The notes beneath the pieces are model-generated. The model searched no databases, was not told the origin of the DNA, and saw nothing but the letters and a program-made list of their open reading frames with translations. 64,000 nucleotides of DNA from Xanthobacteraceae bacterium (GTDB lineage Bacteria; Pseudomonadota; Alphaproteobacteria; Rhizobiales; Xanthobacteraceae), in assembly GCA_022841625.1 (NCBI GenBank), contig JALHRD010000002.1, positions 1 through 64,000 of the forward strand, in the 5' to 3' direction. The position numbers were made by a program, and so were the translations under genes. Position 1 is the first letter of the stretch; every line of letters starts with the position of its first letter. Shown piece after piece: positions 36,350-44,630 of the stretch.

Positions 36350-36592
36350 ATGTTCTGCGTTTACCGGATCGAGAGCTTGTCGGTGTCCGGCCAGCATTGC
36401 GTCGACTTCACGACCGATCTCAAATAACGGTTTGATGACCGCGATGCTGGGAAGTCATCCCGCACCGCCAAGTTCAAGCCCCGGCGGCTTGTGACATGCA
36501 TTGCTTTCTCGGATCGAGCCAATGCTGAGCAGTTTGAACGCGATCTCACATTTGGGTCCGGATATGCATGCGCTAACAGGCGACGATGGTAA
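36350..36592 (+). pseudogene. GIY-YIG nuclease family gene broken by an in-frame stop
   Basis: Reading from ATG 36350 gives FCVYRIES, then HCVDFTTDLK, then TAA at 36425-36427 (codon 26). The same frame continues RFDDRDAGKSSRTAKFKPRR, LVTCIAFSDRANAEQFERDL and GSGYACANRRRW to a stop at 36590. This is the layout of small (about 80-90 residue) GIY-YIG proteins common in rhizobia: VY...YVGFT, then H/D..GKS..TA..PW, AFSDRA.AEQFE.YLK, GSG.AFANR. The catalytic GIY and YIG positions are also altered (CVY, CVD). It lies 94 bases after tRNA-Gly. Confidence 0.7.
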
Positions 36593-36842
36593 GGTCATCT
36601 AATTTCAGTGTTCTCACCGCACCGTTGCGCGCGTTCAAATCCGCGGTTCAATGAGAGCCATTAGCTGGGCCGTTCAAGTGTGGCCGTCGTGACGAGCGCG
36701 GCCACGGTCGAGCGAAGGGTTCGCAAAAATATCTGTGGAAAACTTTTCAGTCCAGTGGACAAAACGCCAGTCATGATCTTCGAATCATCTCACGATAGTT
36801 AATTGTGCTTTGGGCACGTGCGTGCGTTGGACGGGGATCGTT

Positions 36843-37031
36843 ATGAGCTTGTCAGCATTGGAATTTCGCAGCTTGGCGCGCGATTGCATGCGGGAGGCTG
36901 AGTTTAGCGGAGACGATGAGCGCAAGCAGGCGCTGCGCGACATCGCCAGACTGTATAATCAAACCGCTTTGCAAATCGAGGCGCGTGCGCTGTGTTCGCC
37001 AATCCAAATGCCTGCGCGATCAATTAATTAA
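36843..37031 (+). CDS. Small hypothetical protein, rhizobial type
   Basis: A 62-residue protein from ATG 36843; an earlier start at 36810 is less likely. The sequence LEFRSLARDCMREAEFSGDD followed by RKQALRDIARLYNQTALQIE is a single amphipathic helical hairpin. It resembles the many short Bradyrhizobium proteins with an alternating R-A-x-E-C pattern and no known function. The preceding 250 bases, after the GIY-YIG remnant, are AT-richer and may hold its promoter. Confidence 0.5.
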   Translation: MSLSALEFRSLARDCMREAEFSGDDERKQALRDIARLYNQTALQIEARALCSPIQMPARSIN

Positions 37032-37116
37032 TCGGCGCACTTCGGTACCTCCGACGGTCACTGCCCGCCGCCAGAGGCGCGACCGGAATCGGTCCGGTTG
37101 CGATTATGCGGCGTCC

Positions 37117-38133
37117 TCACCACCGCAGGATCTTCGCGGTTTCCGCCAGCACGTCTTTCGGGTAGGCCGCGACCGCGTTAACCGCCGCCTGTACTGCAAC
37201 GCCGGTGCGCGGCACGAGGTCGAGCCGTACCTGCTTGGCGCTTGCCAGGAATGCCGGGTCGACGACGGTCGCTTCGAACGCCTTGCGCATTGCCGCGATT
37301 CGCTCCTCCGGCACGTCGGGTGCCATCCAATAGCCAGGGCCGACGGTCGCGGGCAGGCCGAGGATTTCGGCGATTTGCTTGGCGCGCGCGCTGGTCACCA
37401 GGTCTTGCAGCAGCGGGACGTCGGGCAGCCGCGGTGAGCGCTGCGGGCCGAACTGGATCAGCACGTTGAGTTTGTGGTCGCGGATTGCGTTGCCGTATTG
37501 CGCGAACAGGCTGCCCAAGGTCGCGCCGGAACGGGCGTCGACCTCGCCGCGCTGCATTGCGAGGTCGCCGGCGGCGCTGCCGGTGTAGCCGTCGATGATG
37601 CGGAAGCGGGTGCCGACCAGCGCATTGGTCGCGGTCGGGTAGAGGCTCATCGACGAGGTCGGACCGTCGCCGGGCACCGGCACTTCGCGTTGCTTGGCGT
37701 CGTCGATGCTGCGCAGCCCCGAACTGGCGAGCGCGATGATCGCGTTGTTGGGTTCGTCGAGCGAGCCGATCCATTGCAGCCGGCCAGTTTCATAGCGCGC
37801 CTGCTGTCCGCCCATCAGCTGGTACATCAACAGGATCGGATTGGTGCAGGCGATCACGCTGCCATCCTTGGCGAGCGTGGTGTAGACCGCATTGGCGGCA
37901 CGCATGCCGCCGGCGCCGGTCATGTTTTGCACCACCACCGCTGGCCGGCCCGGAATGTGGTCGCCGAGATGGCGCGCCAGCGTGCGTGCATAGAGATCGT
38001 AGCCGCCGCCGACACCATAGCCGCAGACAATATTGACGGTCTTGCCCTTGTAGAAATCGGCAGGCGTCTGCGCCGCGTCGGTCGTGACGCTGGCGATCAA
38101 CGTGATGAGTGCAAGCGTCGCGGCGCGTCGCAT
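37117..38133 (-). CDS. Bug/TctC-like periplasmic solute receptor (divergent)
   Basis: A 338-residue receptor with signal peptide to about DAAQ (21). It belongs to the Bug subgroup opening YKGKTVNIVCGYGVGGGYD, shared with the receptor at 61822, rather than the classical YPTKPVR opening. The NMTGAGGMRAAN loop is the ligand signature. It follows the SDR on the same strand by 22 bases, suggesting uptake and oxidation of the same compound. No permease genes are adjacent; the nearest are at 41.4-43.3 kb. Confidence 0.85.
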   Translation of the reverse strand: MRRAATLALITLIASVTTDAAQTPADFYKGKTVNIVCGYGVGGGYDLYARTLARHLGDHIPGRPAVVVQNMTGAGGMRAANAVYTTLAKDGSVIACTNPILLMYQLMGGQQARYETGRLQWIGSLDEPNNAIIALASSGLRSIDDAKQREVPVPGDGPTSSMSLYPTATNALVGTRFRIIDGYTGSAAGDLAMQRGEVDARSGATLGSLFAQYGNAIRDHKLNVLIQFGPQRSPRLPDVPLLQDLVTSARAKQIAEILGLPATVGPGYWMAPDVPEERIAAMRKAFEATVVDPAFLASAKQVRLDLVPRTGVAVQAAVNAVAAYPKDVLAETAKILRW

Positions 38134-38155
38134 GCCTGGCCCTTTCTTTGCCCTT

Positions 38156-38917
38156 TCACGCGATGGTTACATGGGCGGCGCCGTTGGCGTGCAGCATCGC
38201 GCCGGTCATGAAGCGGCATTCGTCGGTGCACAGGAAGCGGACCAGATTGGCGATTTCCTGCGAAGAGGCGGAGCGTCCGGTGGGCGAGCCGTGCATCTGG
38301 TTCTTGGGCTCGTGTGCGACGGTGGCCGGGCGCGGTGTGTCGATGCGGCCCGGCACGATGCAATTGACCGTGATGTTGTCGGCGGCGAGTTCGGAGGCGA
38401 GCGCGCCGGTGAGTCCGGCCAGCCCCGCCTTTGCCGCCGCTACATGGGCGCGATGCGGGCGGCCGAAATGCGCCGACGAGCCGCCGATATTGACAATGGT
38501 GCCGCGGCCGCGCTGGCGCATGTAAGGCACGCAGGCCTGAACGCAAAAGAATGAACCATCGAGCGTGGGCGCGAGGGTCTGACGCCAGAGCTCCGGCGTG
38601 ATTTCCATCAGCGGAGCGTAGCTGCGCACATTGGCATTGTTGACGAGGATGCTGACGCTGCCGAATGCCGCAACAGTGCGTTCGATCAGGCGCTGCACGT
38701 CGCCGTGTTTGGTTACGTCGCCGGCCACCGCCAACGCCCTGCCGCCAGCGGCTTCGATCGCGGCCACGCCGGCGCGTGCGCCGGCTTCGGCGTTCCGGTA
38801 ATTGATGACCACGATCGCGCCGGCGCGCGCCAGGGTCTGGGCGATCACGGCGCCGGTATTGATGCCGGCCCCCGTCACAATCGCAATTTCGCCCGCCAGG
38901 GCCGCGTCATTCGTCAA
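38156..38917 (-). CDS. SDR-family protein lacking the canonical catalytic Tyr
   Basis: A 253-residue Rossmann protein similar to FabG-type dehydrogenases. It starts at TTG 38917, seven bases after GGGGAA. The cofactor motif is altered, VTGAGINTGAVIA, but the acidic/Asn parts NNANV and NIGGSS are present. At the active site the usual YxxxK reads VAAAK with His just before it (RAHVAAAKAGL), so the catalytic Tyr is absent. C-terminal NITVNCIVPGRIDTPRP is typical. A subfamily with HVxxAK exists in rhizobia and Burkholderiales; its reaction is not established to my knowledge. Confidence 0.78.
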   Translation of the reverse strand: MTNDAALAGEIAIVTGAGINTGAVIAQTLARAGAIVVINYRNAEAGARAGVAAIEAAGGRALAVAGDVTKHGDVQRLIERTVAAFGSVSILVNNANVRSYAPLMEITPELWRQTLAPTLDGSFFCVQACVPYMRQRGRGTIVNIGGSSAHFGRPHRAHVAAAKAGLAGLTGALASELAADNITVNCIVPGRIDTPRPATVAHEPKNQMHGSPTGRSASSQEIANLVRFLCTDECRFMTGAMLHANGAAHVTIA

Positions 38918-39450
38918 GGTCGTCTTCCCCTGTGCGCGATCCTAACCTATTTATTTTGGCCATCATCGCCAAAATTGGCGCGGCTGGCGATTGAATGCCA
39001 TTTCAAACCCGCGCCGTCTTGGTCTCAAAATCACGCATTTCGCCGCCGACGGCCGACCGGTGGGATTGCAGTCCGGCCGGATGCGCGATGGTTACGATCG
39101 GTTAAGCAAGATAGGCTACACGGACCCCCCTGGCGTTGGAGTTTCTGCAATGGTGGCTCGGGTCTGTCGGAAGGGTTATTGCCAACAGTCGCCAGCCTCG
39201 CACCGAACCCGAATCAACTCCCGCTCGCTGCGCCGCCGCGGATTTCATTCCACCAGATCCACAAAACCATCGACCATCGGCTGCGCCCGCGGCGCGGTGA
39301 CGCTGTCAGCCATGCGCCGGCCGCGAGCAACGGCCACGGTCGTGCGGGTGACAGGCGCCGTTGTGGCAGCTCGCAGCCGATTTTTCCGGGCCGATTTCTC
39401 CGGCGGGGTTTTTCGTCGATTTTCGAGCCGATTTTCGCCGCCGCGCGGCC

Positions 39451-39674
39451 TGCGCCAACGGCGCATTTTCTCCTACCTAATGCGTCAATGACGTAGATAC
39501 GCCACTGACGCCAAGGCCGCTGCGTCGTTGGCGCAGACCTCTATCTACGTCATTGGCTTACATGCGCCATTAGCGTAATAAGATTATGCGTCAATGGCGT
39601 ATTTTGACTATACGTCAATGGCGCCGCTGTTTCAGTCCGCCAATGACGCTGCTAGGCAATACGCCATTGGCGTA
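39451..39674. repeat. Array of ten degenerate 15-bp palindromes
   Basis: Ten copies of a near-palindrome with consensus T-R-CGYCA-N-TGRCG-Y-A start at 39451, 39481, 39498, 39521, 39546, 39563, 39587, 39611, 39636 and 39660. Examples are TGCGTCAATGACGTA (39481), TGCGCCATTAGCGTA (39563), TGCGTCAATGGCGTA (39587) and the perfect TACGCCATTGGCGTA (39660). Start-to-start steps are 30, 17, 23, 25, 17, 24, 24, 25 and 24 bases. The gaps are unrelated sequence. This resembles a multi-operator or iteron cluster bound by a dimeric protein. Confidence 0.75.
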
Positions 39675-39871
39675 TTTAAATCGCCGGCGCGGTGGCGCAA
39701 GATTGCTCCAATGGAAGCGGGTCCGCCCGGGATCGCGACCGGCATTTCTTGGCCTTGGCCCGTGGTGGGGATCTCACGAAAGAAGGCGGGCATTTGGTGG
39801 GAGGTCATGGTTGCGGATCGATTATTCTATTTGAGAGCATTGCCTTTTATCATATTGATAATTCGTAATTT

Positions 39872-39894
39872 AAAAAAAGGGGGCTCGCGCCCCG
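39872..39894 (-). terminator. Rho-independent terminator of the lyase gene
   Basis: On the minus strand GGGGC, loop GCGA, GCCCC is followed by CTTTTTTT, 18 bases after the lyase stop. A short GC-perfect stem with a seven-T run is a textbook intrinsic terminator. Confidence 0.8.
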
Positions 39895-39911
39895 GAGTCT
39901 ACGACGATGCG

Positions 39912-41273
39912 CTACCCACGCTTGGCCGCAGCTTCCGCCTTGAGCACGCGATCGACCATCTCGCCAGCAAGTCCGAGATAGCTCGCGGGATCGCACATTT
40001 TTTCAAGCTCCGCGCGCGGCACGTGCTTGGCGATGTCCTTGTCCTGCGCCAGCAAATCGACCAGCGGCCGGTTCTCCTTCGCCGCCACCCGGCAGATGTC
40101 ATAGACAAGGTCGTGCGCGCGTTGGCGGCCGAGATAGGGACCAAGCCCCATCATCACGGCTTCCGAAACGATCGCGCCATTGGTGAGATCGAGGTTCGCG
40201 CGCATGCGCGCAACATCGACCTCAAGCCCGGTCAGCATGTCGCGGGTCTGCCGCAGGCAGCCTGAAGCGAGCAGGAAGATCTCGGGCAGCGCGATCCATT
40301 CGATTTCCCAGGGCCCGGTCGAGCGCTCGTGGTCGGCGACCGCGGCTTCGTAAAGCGAGGCGGCGTGCTGGCGCACCACCGCGGCATTGGCGTGGATGTA
40401 GAGCGAGGCGATCGGGTTGCGTTTCTGCGGCATGGTCGAGGACGAGCCGCGGCCTTCGTGGAATGGTTCATAAACTTCCGCTACCTCGGTCTGCATCAAG
40501 AGTTTTACGTCCATCGAGACCTTGCCGCAGGTGCCGGTCAGGCCGGCGAGAAATCCGCCGACTTCGCCGATACGGTCGCGCACGGTGTGCCAGGCGATTT
40601 CGGGCTGTGCGAGCTTGAGTTCCTGCATCAGCCCTTCCTGCACCTTCAAGCCGTCCTTACCGATCGAGGCGAGGGTGCCGACCGCGCCGCCGAATTCGCC
40701 GGCCAATACGCGTGGGCGCAGCTGTCTCAGGCGCTCGCGGTGGCGCTGCATGGCGGCCAACAGGCAGGCGCATTTGAAGCCGAAGGTGAGCGGCACGGCC
40801 TGCTGGAGATTGCTGCGCCCCGCCATCGGCGTATCGCGATAACGCCGTGACAAGTCAGCGAGCGCAGCCGCAATCTTCTCCATGTCGGCTTCGATCAAAT
40901 CGAGGCCGGCGCGAATCTGCATGATCGTGGCGGTGTCGGTGATGTCCTGGGTGGTGGCGCCCCAGTGGCACCACTCGCCGAGCCCCTTGTCGCAGAGCGC
41001 GACGATCTGCTGGACCACGCCAAGGATCGGGTAGCCGATGCGTTCGGTGGTGGCCTTGAGCTTGGCGAAATCGATATGCTCGACCTTGCACTTGTTGGCG
41101 ATTTCCTCGGTTGCGTCCTGCGGAATCATGCCGAGCCGGCCCTGCACCCGCGCCAGCGCGGCCTCGACTTCGAGATAACAGGCGGTGCGGAATTCATCGG
41201 AGAACACATGGCGCATCTCCGCGGTGGTGAAGATGTCCTTGAAGACGTTCGAGTCGAGCAGCGTGGCGGGCAT
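39912..41273 (-). CDS. Adenylosuccinate lyase / carboxymuconate cycloisomerase family lyase
   Basis: A 453-residue member of the fumarase/aspartase superfamily, which adds or eliminates across a C-C bond next to a carboxylate. The signature loop GSSSTMPQKRNP with catalytic Ser is present. WGATTQDITDTA and GRSNLQQAVPLTFG match the 3-carboxy-cis,cis-muconate cycloisomerase / PurB-like branch. I start at ATG 41273, which has GGAG six bases upstream; ATG 41285 overlaps that site. It follows tctA, so its substrate may be an imported polycarboxylate rather than a purine intermediate. Confidence 0.8.
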   Translation of the reverse strand: MPATLLDSNVFKDIFTTAEMRHVFSDEFRTACYLEVEAALARVQGRLGMIPQDATEEIANKCKVEHIDFAKLKATTERIGYPILGVVQQIVALCDKGLGEWCHWGATTQDITDTATIMQIRAGLDLIEADMEKIAAALADLSRRYRDTPMAGRSNLQQAVPLTFGFKCACLLAAMQRHRERLRQLRPRVLAGEFGGAVGTLASIGKDGLKVQEGLMQELKLAQPEIAWHTVRDRIGEVGGFLAGLTGTCGKVSMDVKLLMQTEVAEVYEPFHEGRGSSSTMPQKRNPIASLYIHANAAVVRQHAASLYEAAVADHERSTGPWEIEWIALPEIFLLASGCLRQTRDMLTGLEVDVARMRANLDLTNGAIVSEAVMMGLGPYLGRQRAHDLVYDICRVAAKENRPLVDLLAQDKDIAKHVPRAELEKMCDPASYLGLAGEMVDRVLKAEAAAKRG

Positions 41274-41380
41274 TCGGTACTCCATTAAATCAATACGCGC
41301 TGGTAGTTAGCTGGTTTTGTGAATGTGCAACAGGCACCGCAGCGGTGAAATGTGTAGCAGGCGGCGCCCGAGTCGCTGCT

Positions 41381-42877
41381 TTAATCCGCGATGACGGCCC
41401 GTCGTTTGCGCACGGCGGGCACGATCATCACCACCAGGATCAGGACGGTCACGATGATGAAGCCGGCGCTGATCGGGCGGGTGACGAACACCAATGGGTC
41501 GCCGCCCGACATCAGCATGGCGCGGCGCAGATACTCCTCCATCAGCGGACCGAGCACAAAGCCCAGCAGCATCGGCGCGAGCGGAAAACCAAGCCGCATC
41601 CACATGAAGCCGAGCACGCCGAACAGCGCGGTGAGGTGAATCTCGAAGCCTGAATTATTGACGCTGAAAATGCCGATCGCCGAAAACGCCATGATCGCGG
41701 GAAATAGCAGGCGATAGGGCACTTGCAGGAGTTTCACCCAAAGGCCGATCAGTGGCAGGTTGAGCACCACCAGCATCAGGTTGCCGATCCACATCGAGGC
41801 AATCAGGCCCCAGAACAGTTCCGGCCGTTGTGTCATCACCTGCGGGCCCGGCTGGATGCCCTGGATGGTGAGTGCGCCGAGCATCAGCGCCATCACGCCC
41901 GAGGCCGGTAAGCCGAGCGTCAGCATCGGGATGAACTTGCATTGCGCATCGGCGTTGTTGGCGGCCTCCGGGCCGGCGACGCCTTCGATTGCGCCTTTGC
42001 CGAAACGGTCGGGGTCTTTGGCGAGCTTCTTCTCCAGCATGTAGGACGAGAACGAGGCGATCGCCGGCCCGGTGCCGGGCAGCACGCCGAAAAAGCAGCC
42101 GAGCCCGGTGCCGCGCAAAATCGGTCCCCACGATTGTCTCAGATCCTGCCGGGACGGGAACAGGCTTGAGAGTTTGGTTGAGAGAACGCGGCGTTCTTGT
42201 TTGTCGCCCAGGTTGTTGATGATTTCGCCGACCGCGAACACCCCGACTGCCACCACGATAAAGCCGATGCCGTCGGTCAGCTCGAAAATTCCGAAGCTGA
42301 AGCGCTGGGCGCCGGTGTTGACGTCGGTGCCGACAATCCCAAGCAGCAGCCCCATCACCACCATGGCGATCGATTTTGCCATGTCGCCTTCCGCCAATAC
42401 CGCGGCGGCCACCAGCCCCATCAGCATCAGCGCGAAATATTCCGGCGCGCCGAATTTCAGCGCGATGTCGGCCAGCGGCGGGCCGAACAGCGCGATCAAC
42501 AAGGTGCCGACCGTTCCGGCAAAGAACGAACCGATGGCGGCAATCGCCAGCGCAGGGCCGGCGCGGCCCTGCTGCGCCATCTGATAGCCGTCGATGCAGG
42601 TCACGACCGCCGAGGTTTCACCCGGCAGGTTCACCAAGATCGCCGAGGTCGAGCCGCCATATTGGGCGCCATAATAGATGCCGGCGAGCATGATCATCGC
42701 CGCAACCGGCGAGACGCTATAGGTGATCGGCAACAGGATTGCGATGGTGCCGAGCGGTCCGATGCCGGGCAAGACGCCGATCAGCGTGCCGACCAAGACG
42801 CCGACAAAGCAGTAGAACAGGTTTTGCAGCGAGAGCGCGACGCTGAAGCCGAAAATCAGATTGTTGAACAGGTCCAT
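41381..42877 (-). CDS. tctA: Tripartite tricarboxylate transporter large permease TctA
   Basis: A 498-residue inner-membrane permease with about 11-12 hydrophobic helices. Family landmarks are GVLPGIGPLGTIAILLP near the start, QYGGSTSAILVNLPGE, and the mirrored GVLPGTGPAIASF in the second half. It imports carboxylates with TctB and a Bug/TctC receptor using an ion gradient. It is separated from tctB by 10 bases and from the lyase by about 107. Confidence 0.93.
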   Translation of the reverse strand: MDLFNNLIFGFSVALSLQNLFYCFVGVLVGTLIGVLPGIGPLGTIAILLPITYSVSPVAAMIMLAGIYYGAQYGGSTSAILVNLPGETSAVVTCIDGYQMAQQGRAGPALAIAAIGSFFAGTVGTLLIALFGPPLADIALKFGAPEYFALMLMGLVAAAVLAEGDMAKSIAMVVMGLLLGIVGTDVNTGAQRFSFGIFELTDGIGFIVVAVGVFAVGEIINNLGDKQERRVLSTKLSSLFPSRQDLRQSWGPILRGTGLGCFFGVLPGTGPAIASFSSYMLEKKLAKDPDRFGKGAIEGVAGPEAANNADAQCKFIPMLTLGLPASGVMALMLGALTIQGIQPGPQVMTQRPELFWGLIASMWIGNLMLVVLNLPLIGLWVKLLQVPYRLLFPAIMAFSAIGIFSVNNSGFEIHLTALFGVLGFMWMRLGFPLAPMLLGFVLGPLMEEYLRRAMLMSGGDPLVFVTRPISAGFIIVTVLILVVMIVPAVRKRRAVIAD

Positions 42878-42887
42878 GACGATCGTT

Positions 42888-43346
42888 TCACCAGATGCCC
42901 GTGATTAATTCGTAGGGCAGGCCCAGCATCCAGATGAACACGACCACGCAGAATGCGGTCAGCAGCACGGAAAACAGCGCCACTTCGACAACCTTGAACT
43001 GCGCGCTTGCCGCCGCCGAGCCGACGATCAGCGCCAGCATGGCCGGCACAAAGCCGGCGCGGTCGATCAACAGGCCGAACAGGACCAACGACAACGGTAG
43101 AATGATCAAAGCGCGCAGCGACCAAGTGCTTTTCAGCGGCTCGGCGCCGCTGCGCAGACCTGCAATCGCAAAATAGACCCCGAACATCACCAGGATACCG
43201 CCCAGGACGGTCGGAAAATAGCCCGGTCCCATCCGCAGCGAGGAGCCGAATTGATAGTTGCGCGCGATGAACAGCGCACCACCACCGATCGCGATCAGCA
43301 TCAGACCGGACCAGAAGTCCTTGCTCTCCAGAAAGTTCCGATTCAT
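42888..43346 (-). CDS. tctB: Tripartite tricarboxylate transporter small subunit TctB
   Basis: A 152-residue protein with four membrane segments. KDFWSGLMLIAIGGGALFIA and GPGYFPTVLGGILVMFG are the usual TctB opening and loop. I start at ATG 43346; an extension to 43385 adds charged residues without family match. It is tightly spaced before tctA. A CTAG-ended hairpin separates it from the receptor genes upstream. Confidence 0.88.
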   Translation of the reverse strand: MNRNFLESKDFWSGLMLIAIGGGALFIARNYQFGSSLRMGPGYFPTVLGGILVMFGVYFAIAGLRSGAEPLKSTWSLRALIILPLSLVLFGLLIDRAGFVPAMLALIVGSAAASAQFKVVEVALFSVLLTAFCVVVFIWMLGLPYELITGIW

Positions 43347-43418
43347 CCCCGAGTCCTGGCCGCCCCTTCGCGCCGGGCGCAGCATAGCGAAAGGTGCGGT
43401 CGCGCCGCCAGCCCGGTT

Positions 43419-43496
43419 CTAGTGCCACTTTTCGATCTGAAGTTCCTAACCGAATTTGCCGCAGGTGGTTTAGGAACTTCAGATCGGCGGCACTAG
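43419..43496. repeat. CTAG-ended palindromic element A
   Basis: Outer arms CTAGTGCC (43419-43426) and GGCACTAG (43489-43496) are exact complements. Inside, GATCTGAAGTTCCTAA (43434-43449) pairs perfectly with 43470-43485. It resembles elements B and C (45691-45765, 45779-45857) in size, nested arms and the CACTAG end, though the inner sequences differ. It lies between tctB and a tctC gene. Confidence 0.75.
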
Positions 43497-43532
43497 CCGC
43501 CGCGAACGGCGCGTGCTGTCACGATGGCCGCC

Positions 43533-44504
43533 CTATTCAGCCTTCATGCCGCTGGCTTTCACGACCTTCTCCCACTTGGCCATTTCCGACGCCATATAGG
43601 CGGCGAAGTCGGCCTGACTCATTTGCAGCACATCGGCGCCTTCTTTGGCGAATTGTTCAAGCACCACCGGCGCGGTTTGTACGACTGCGATTTCCTTGCG
43701 CAGCCGGTCGACCACCGCCTGCGGCACGCCGGCCGGCGCAACGATGCCCCACCAATTAGTCGCTTCGTAGCCCGGCACGCCCGCTTCCGCGATGGTCGGC
43801 ACCTTGGGCAGGATCGGGCTGCGCTTGAGGCCGCCGACGCCAAGCGCGCGCAACTTGCCGGACTGGATCTGTGGCGTGGTCTGCACCAGCGAGGAGAACA
43901 TCACCTGATTATGGCCGGCGACCACGTCGATCATCGCCGGCCCGCCGCCCTTGAACGGCACATGCAGGAAGTTCACGCCGGCTTGCAATTCGAACAGGGC
44001 GCCGCCGAGATGCTGGAAGCTGCCGACGCCGGCTGAGGCCCAGCCGACCTTGCCCGGCGATTTCTTCGCGAGCGCGATCAATTCTTGCACATTGTTTGCG
44101 GCAAAGCCGGGGTTGACCACCAAGACGTTCGGACCGGAGGCAAGCGCCGCGATCGGCGTGAACGATTTGAGCGGGTCATAACGGCCCTTGAGGTCGTACA
44201 GCCATGGATTGACCGCATGCGCGATCGAAATCACCAACAGCGTGTAGCCGTCCTTTGGCGCTTGCGATGCGAGTTCGGTGCCGACCACGCCACCCGCGCC
44301 GGAGCGGTTGTCGACAATGATCTGCCGGCCGAGCCGTTCGCTAAGCTGGCTCGCGATCAACCGTCCGACCACATCGTTGCTGCCGCCGGGCGGGAACGGA
44401 ATGATCAGCCGGACCGGCTTGGTCGGATATTGCTGGGCGGCGGCGACCGTTGTCAGCGCGAGCAGCGCCGCAACAGTCTTGAGCAACAGCGATCGGATGG
44501 TCAT
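43533..44504 (-). CDS. tctC: Bug/TctC-family tricarboxylate receptor
   Basis: A 323-residue receptor. The signal peptide ends near AAAQ, followed by the classical YPTKPVRLIIPFPPGGSND. DNRSGAGGVVG is the ligand loop. As the nearest receptor upstream of tctBA on the same strand, it is the best candidate cognate binding protein. It is closely related to the next gene (44631), apparently a duplicate. Confidence 0.9.
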   Translation of the reverse strand: MTIRSLLLKTVAALLALTTVAAAQQYPTKPVRLIIPFPPGGSNDVVGRLIASQLSERLGRQIIVDNRSGAGGVVGTELASQAPKDGYTLLVISIAHAVNPWLYDLKGRYDPLKSFTPIAALASGPNVLVVNPGFAANNVQELIALAKKSPGKVGWASAGVGSFQHLGGALFELQAGVNFLHVPFKGGGPAMIDVVAGHNQVMFSSLVQTTPQIQSGKLRALGVGGLKRSPILPKVPTIAEAGVPGYEATNWWGIVAPAGVPQAVVDRLRKEIAVVQTAPVVLEQFAKEGADVLQMSQADFAAYMASEMAKWEKVVKASGMKAE

Positions 44505-44630
44505 GTCCTTAACGTCTCCCTGAGCGTCGGCCCGTCTTTGCCCTATACTATGGCCCGGCGTCGCATGCGCGGCCAGGGGTTGTTTAAAGGGGTGGTCTAA
44601 ATTGTCGCGATGACGCGAAGGTCGACTGTA

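Larger units (their letters stand above)
38918..39911. promoter_or_regulatory. Gene-poor 1-kb region with palindrome array
   Basis: Between the SDR and the lyase there are 994 bases with no gene I can support. From left to right it holds a 14-bp palindrome CGCCAAAATTGGCG (38967-38980, 50 bases before the SDR start and thus an operator candidate). A run of GCCGATTTTTCCGG-like direct repeats (about 39375-39440) follows, then the ten-copy 15-bp palindrome array (39451-39674), an AT-rich tract (39810-39880) and the lyase terminator. Confidence 0.6.

Noticed and set aside
36183..37031. Integrated genomic island at tRNA-Gly
   Set aside because: Only a decayed GIY-YIG gene and a small ORF follow; no integrase and no second copy of the tRNA 3' end seen.
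39129..39300. Possible short plus-strand ORF (ALEFLQWWLGSVGRVIANSR...)
   Set aside because: No clear start codon or ribosome site and no family I recognise; may be a remnant but not supportable.
39451..39674. CRISPR array
   Set aside because: Repeats are 15 bp, degenerate and palindromic, gaps are 2-15 bases and uneven, and no cas genes are present.
39594..40265. 223-codon plus-strand frame starting inside the palindrome array
   Set aside because: The second half is antisense to the lyase and the first half follows the repeats without domain or codon bias.
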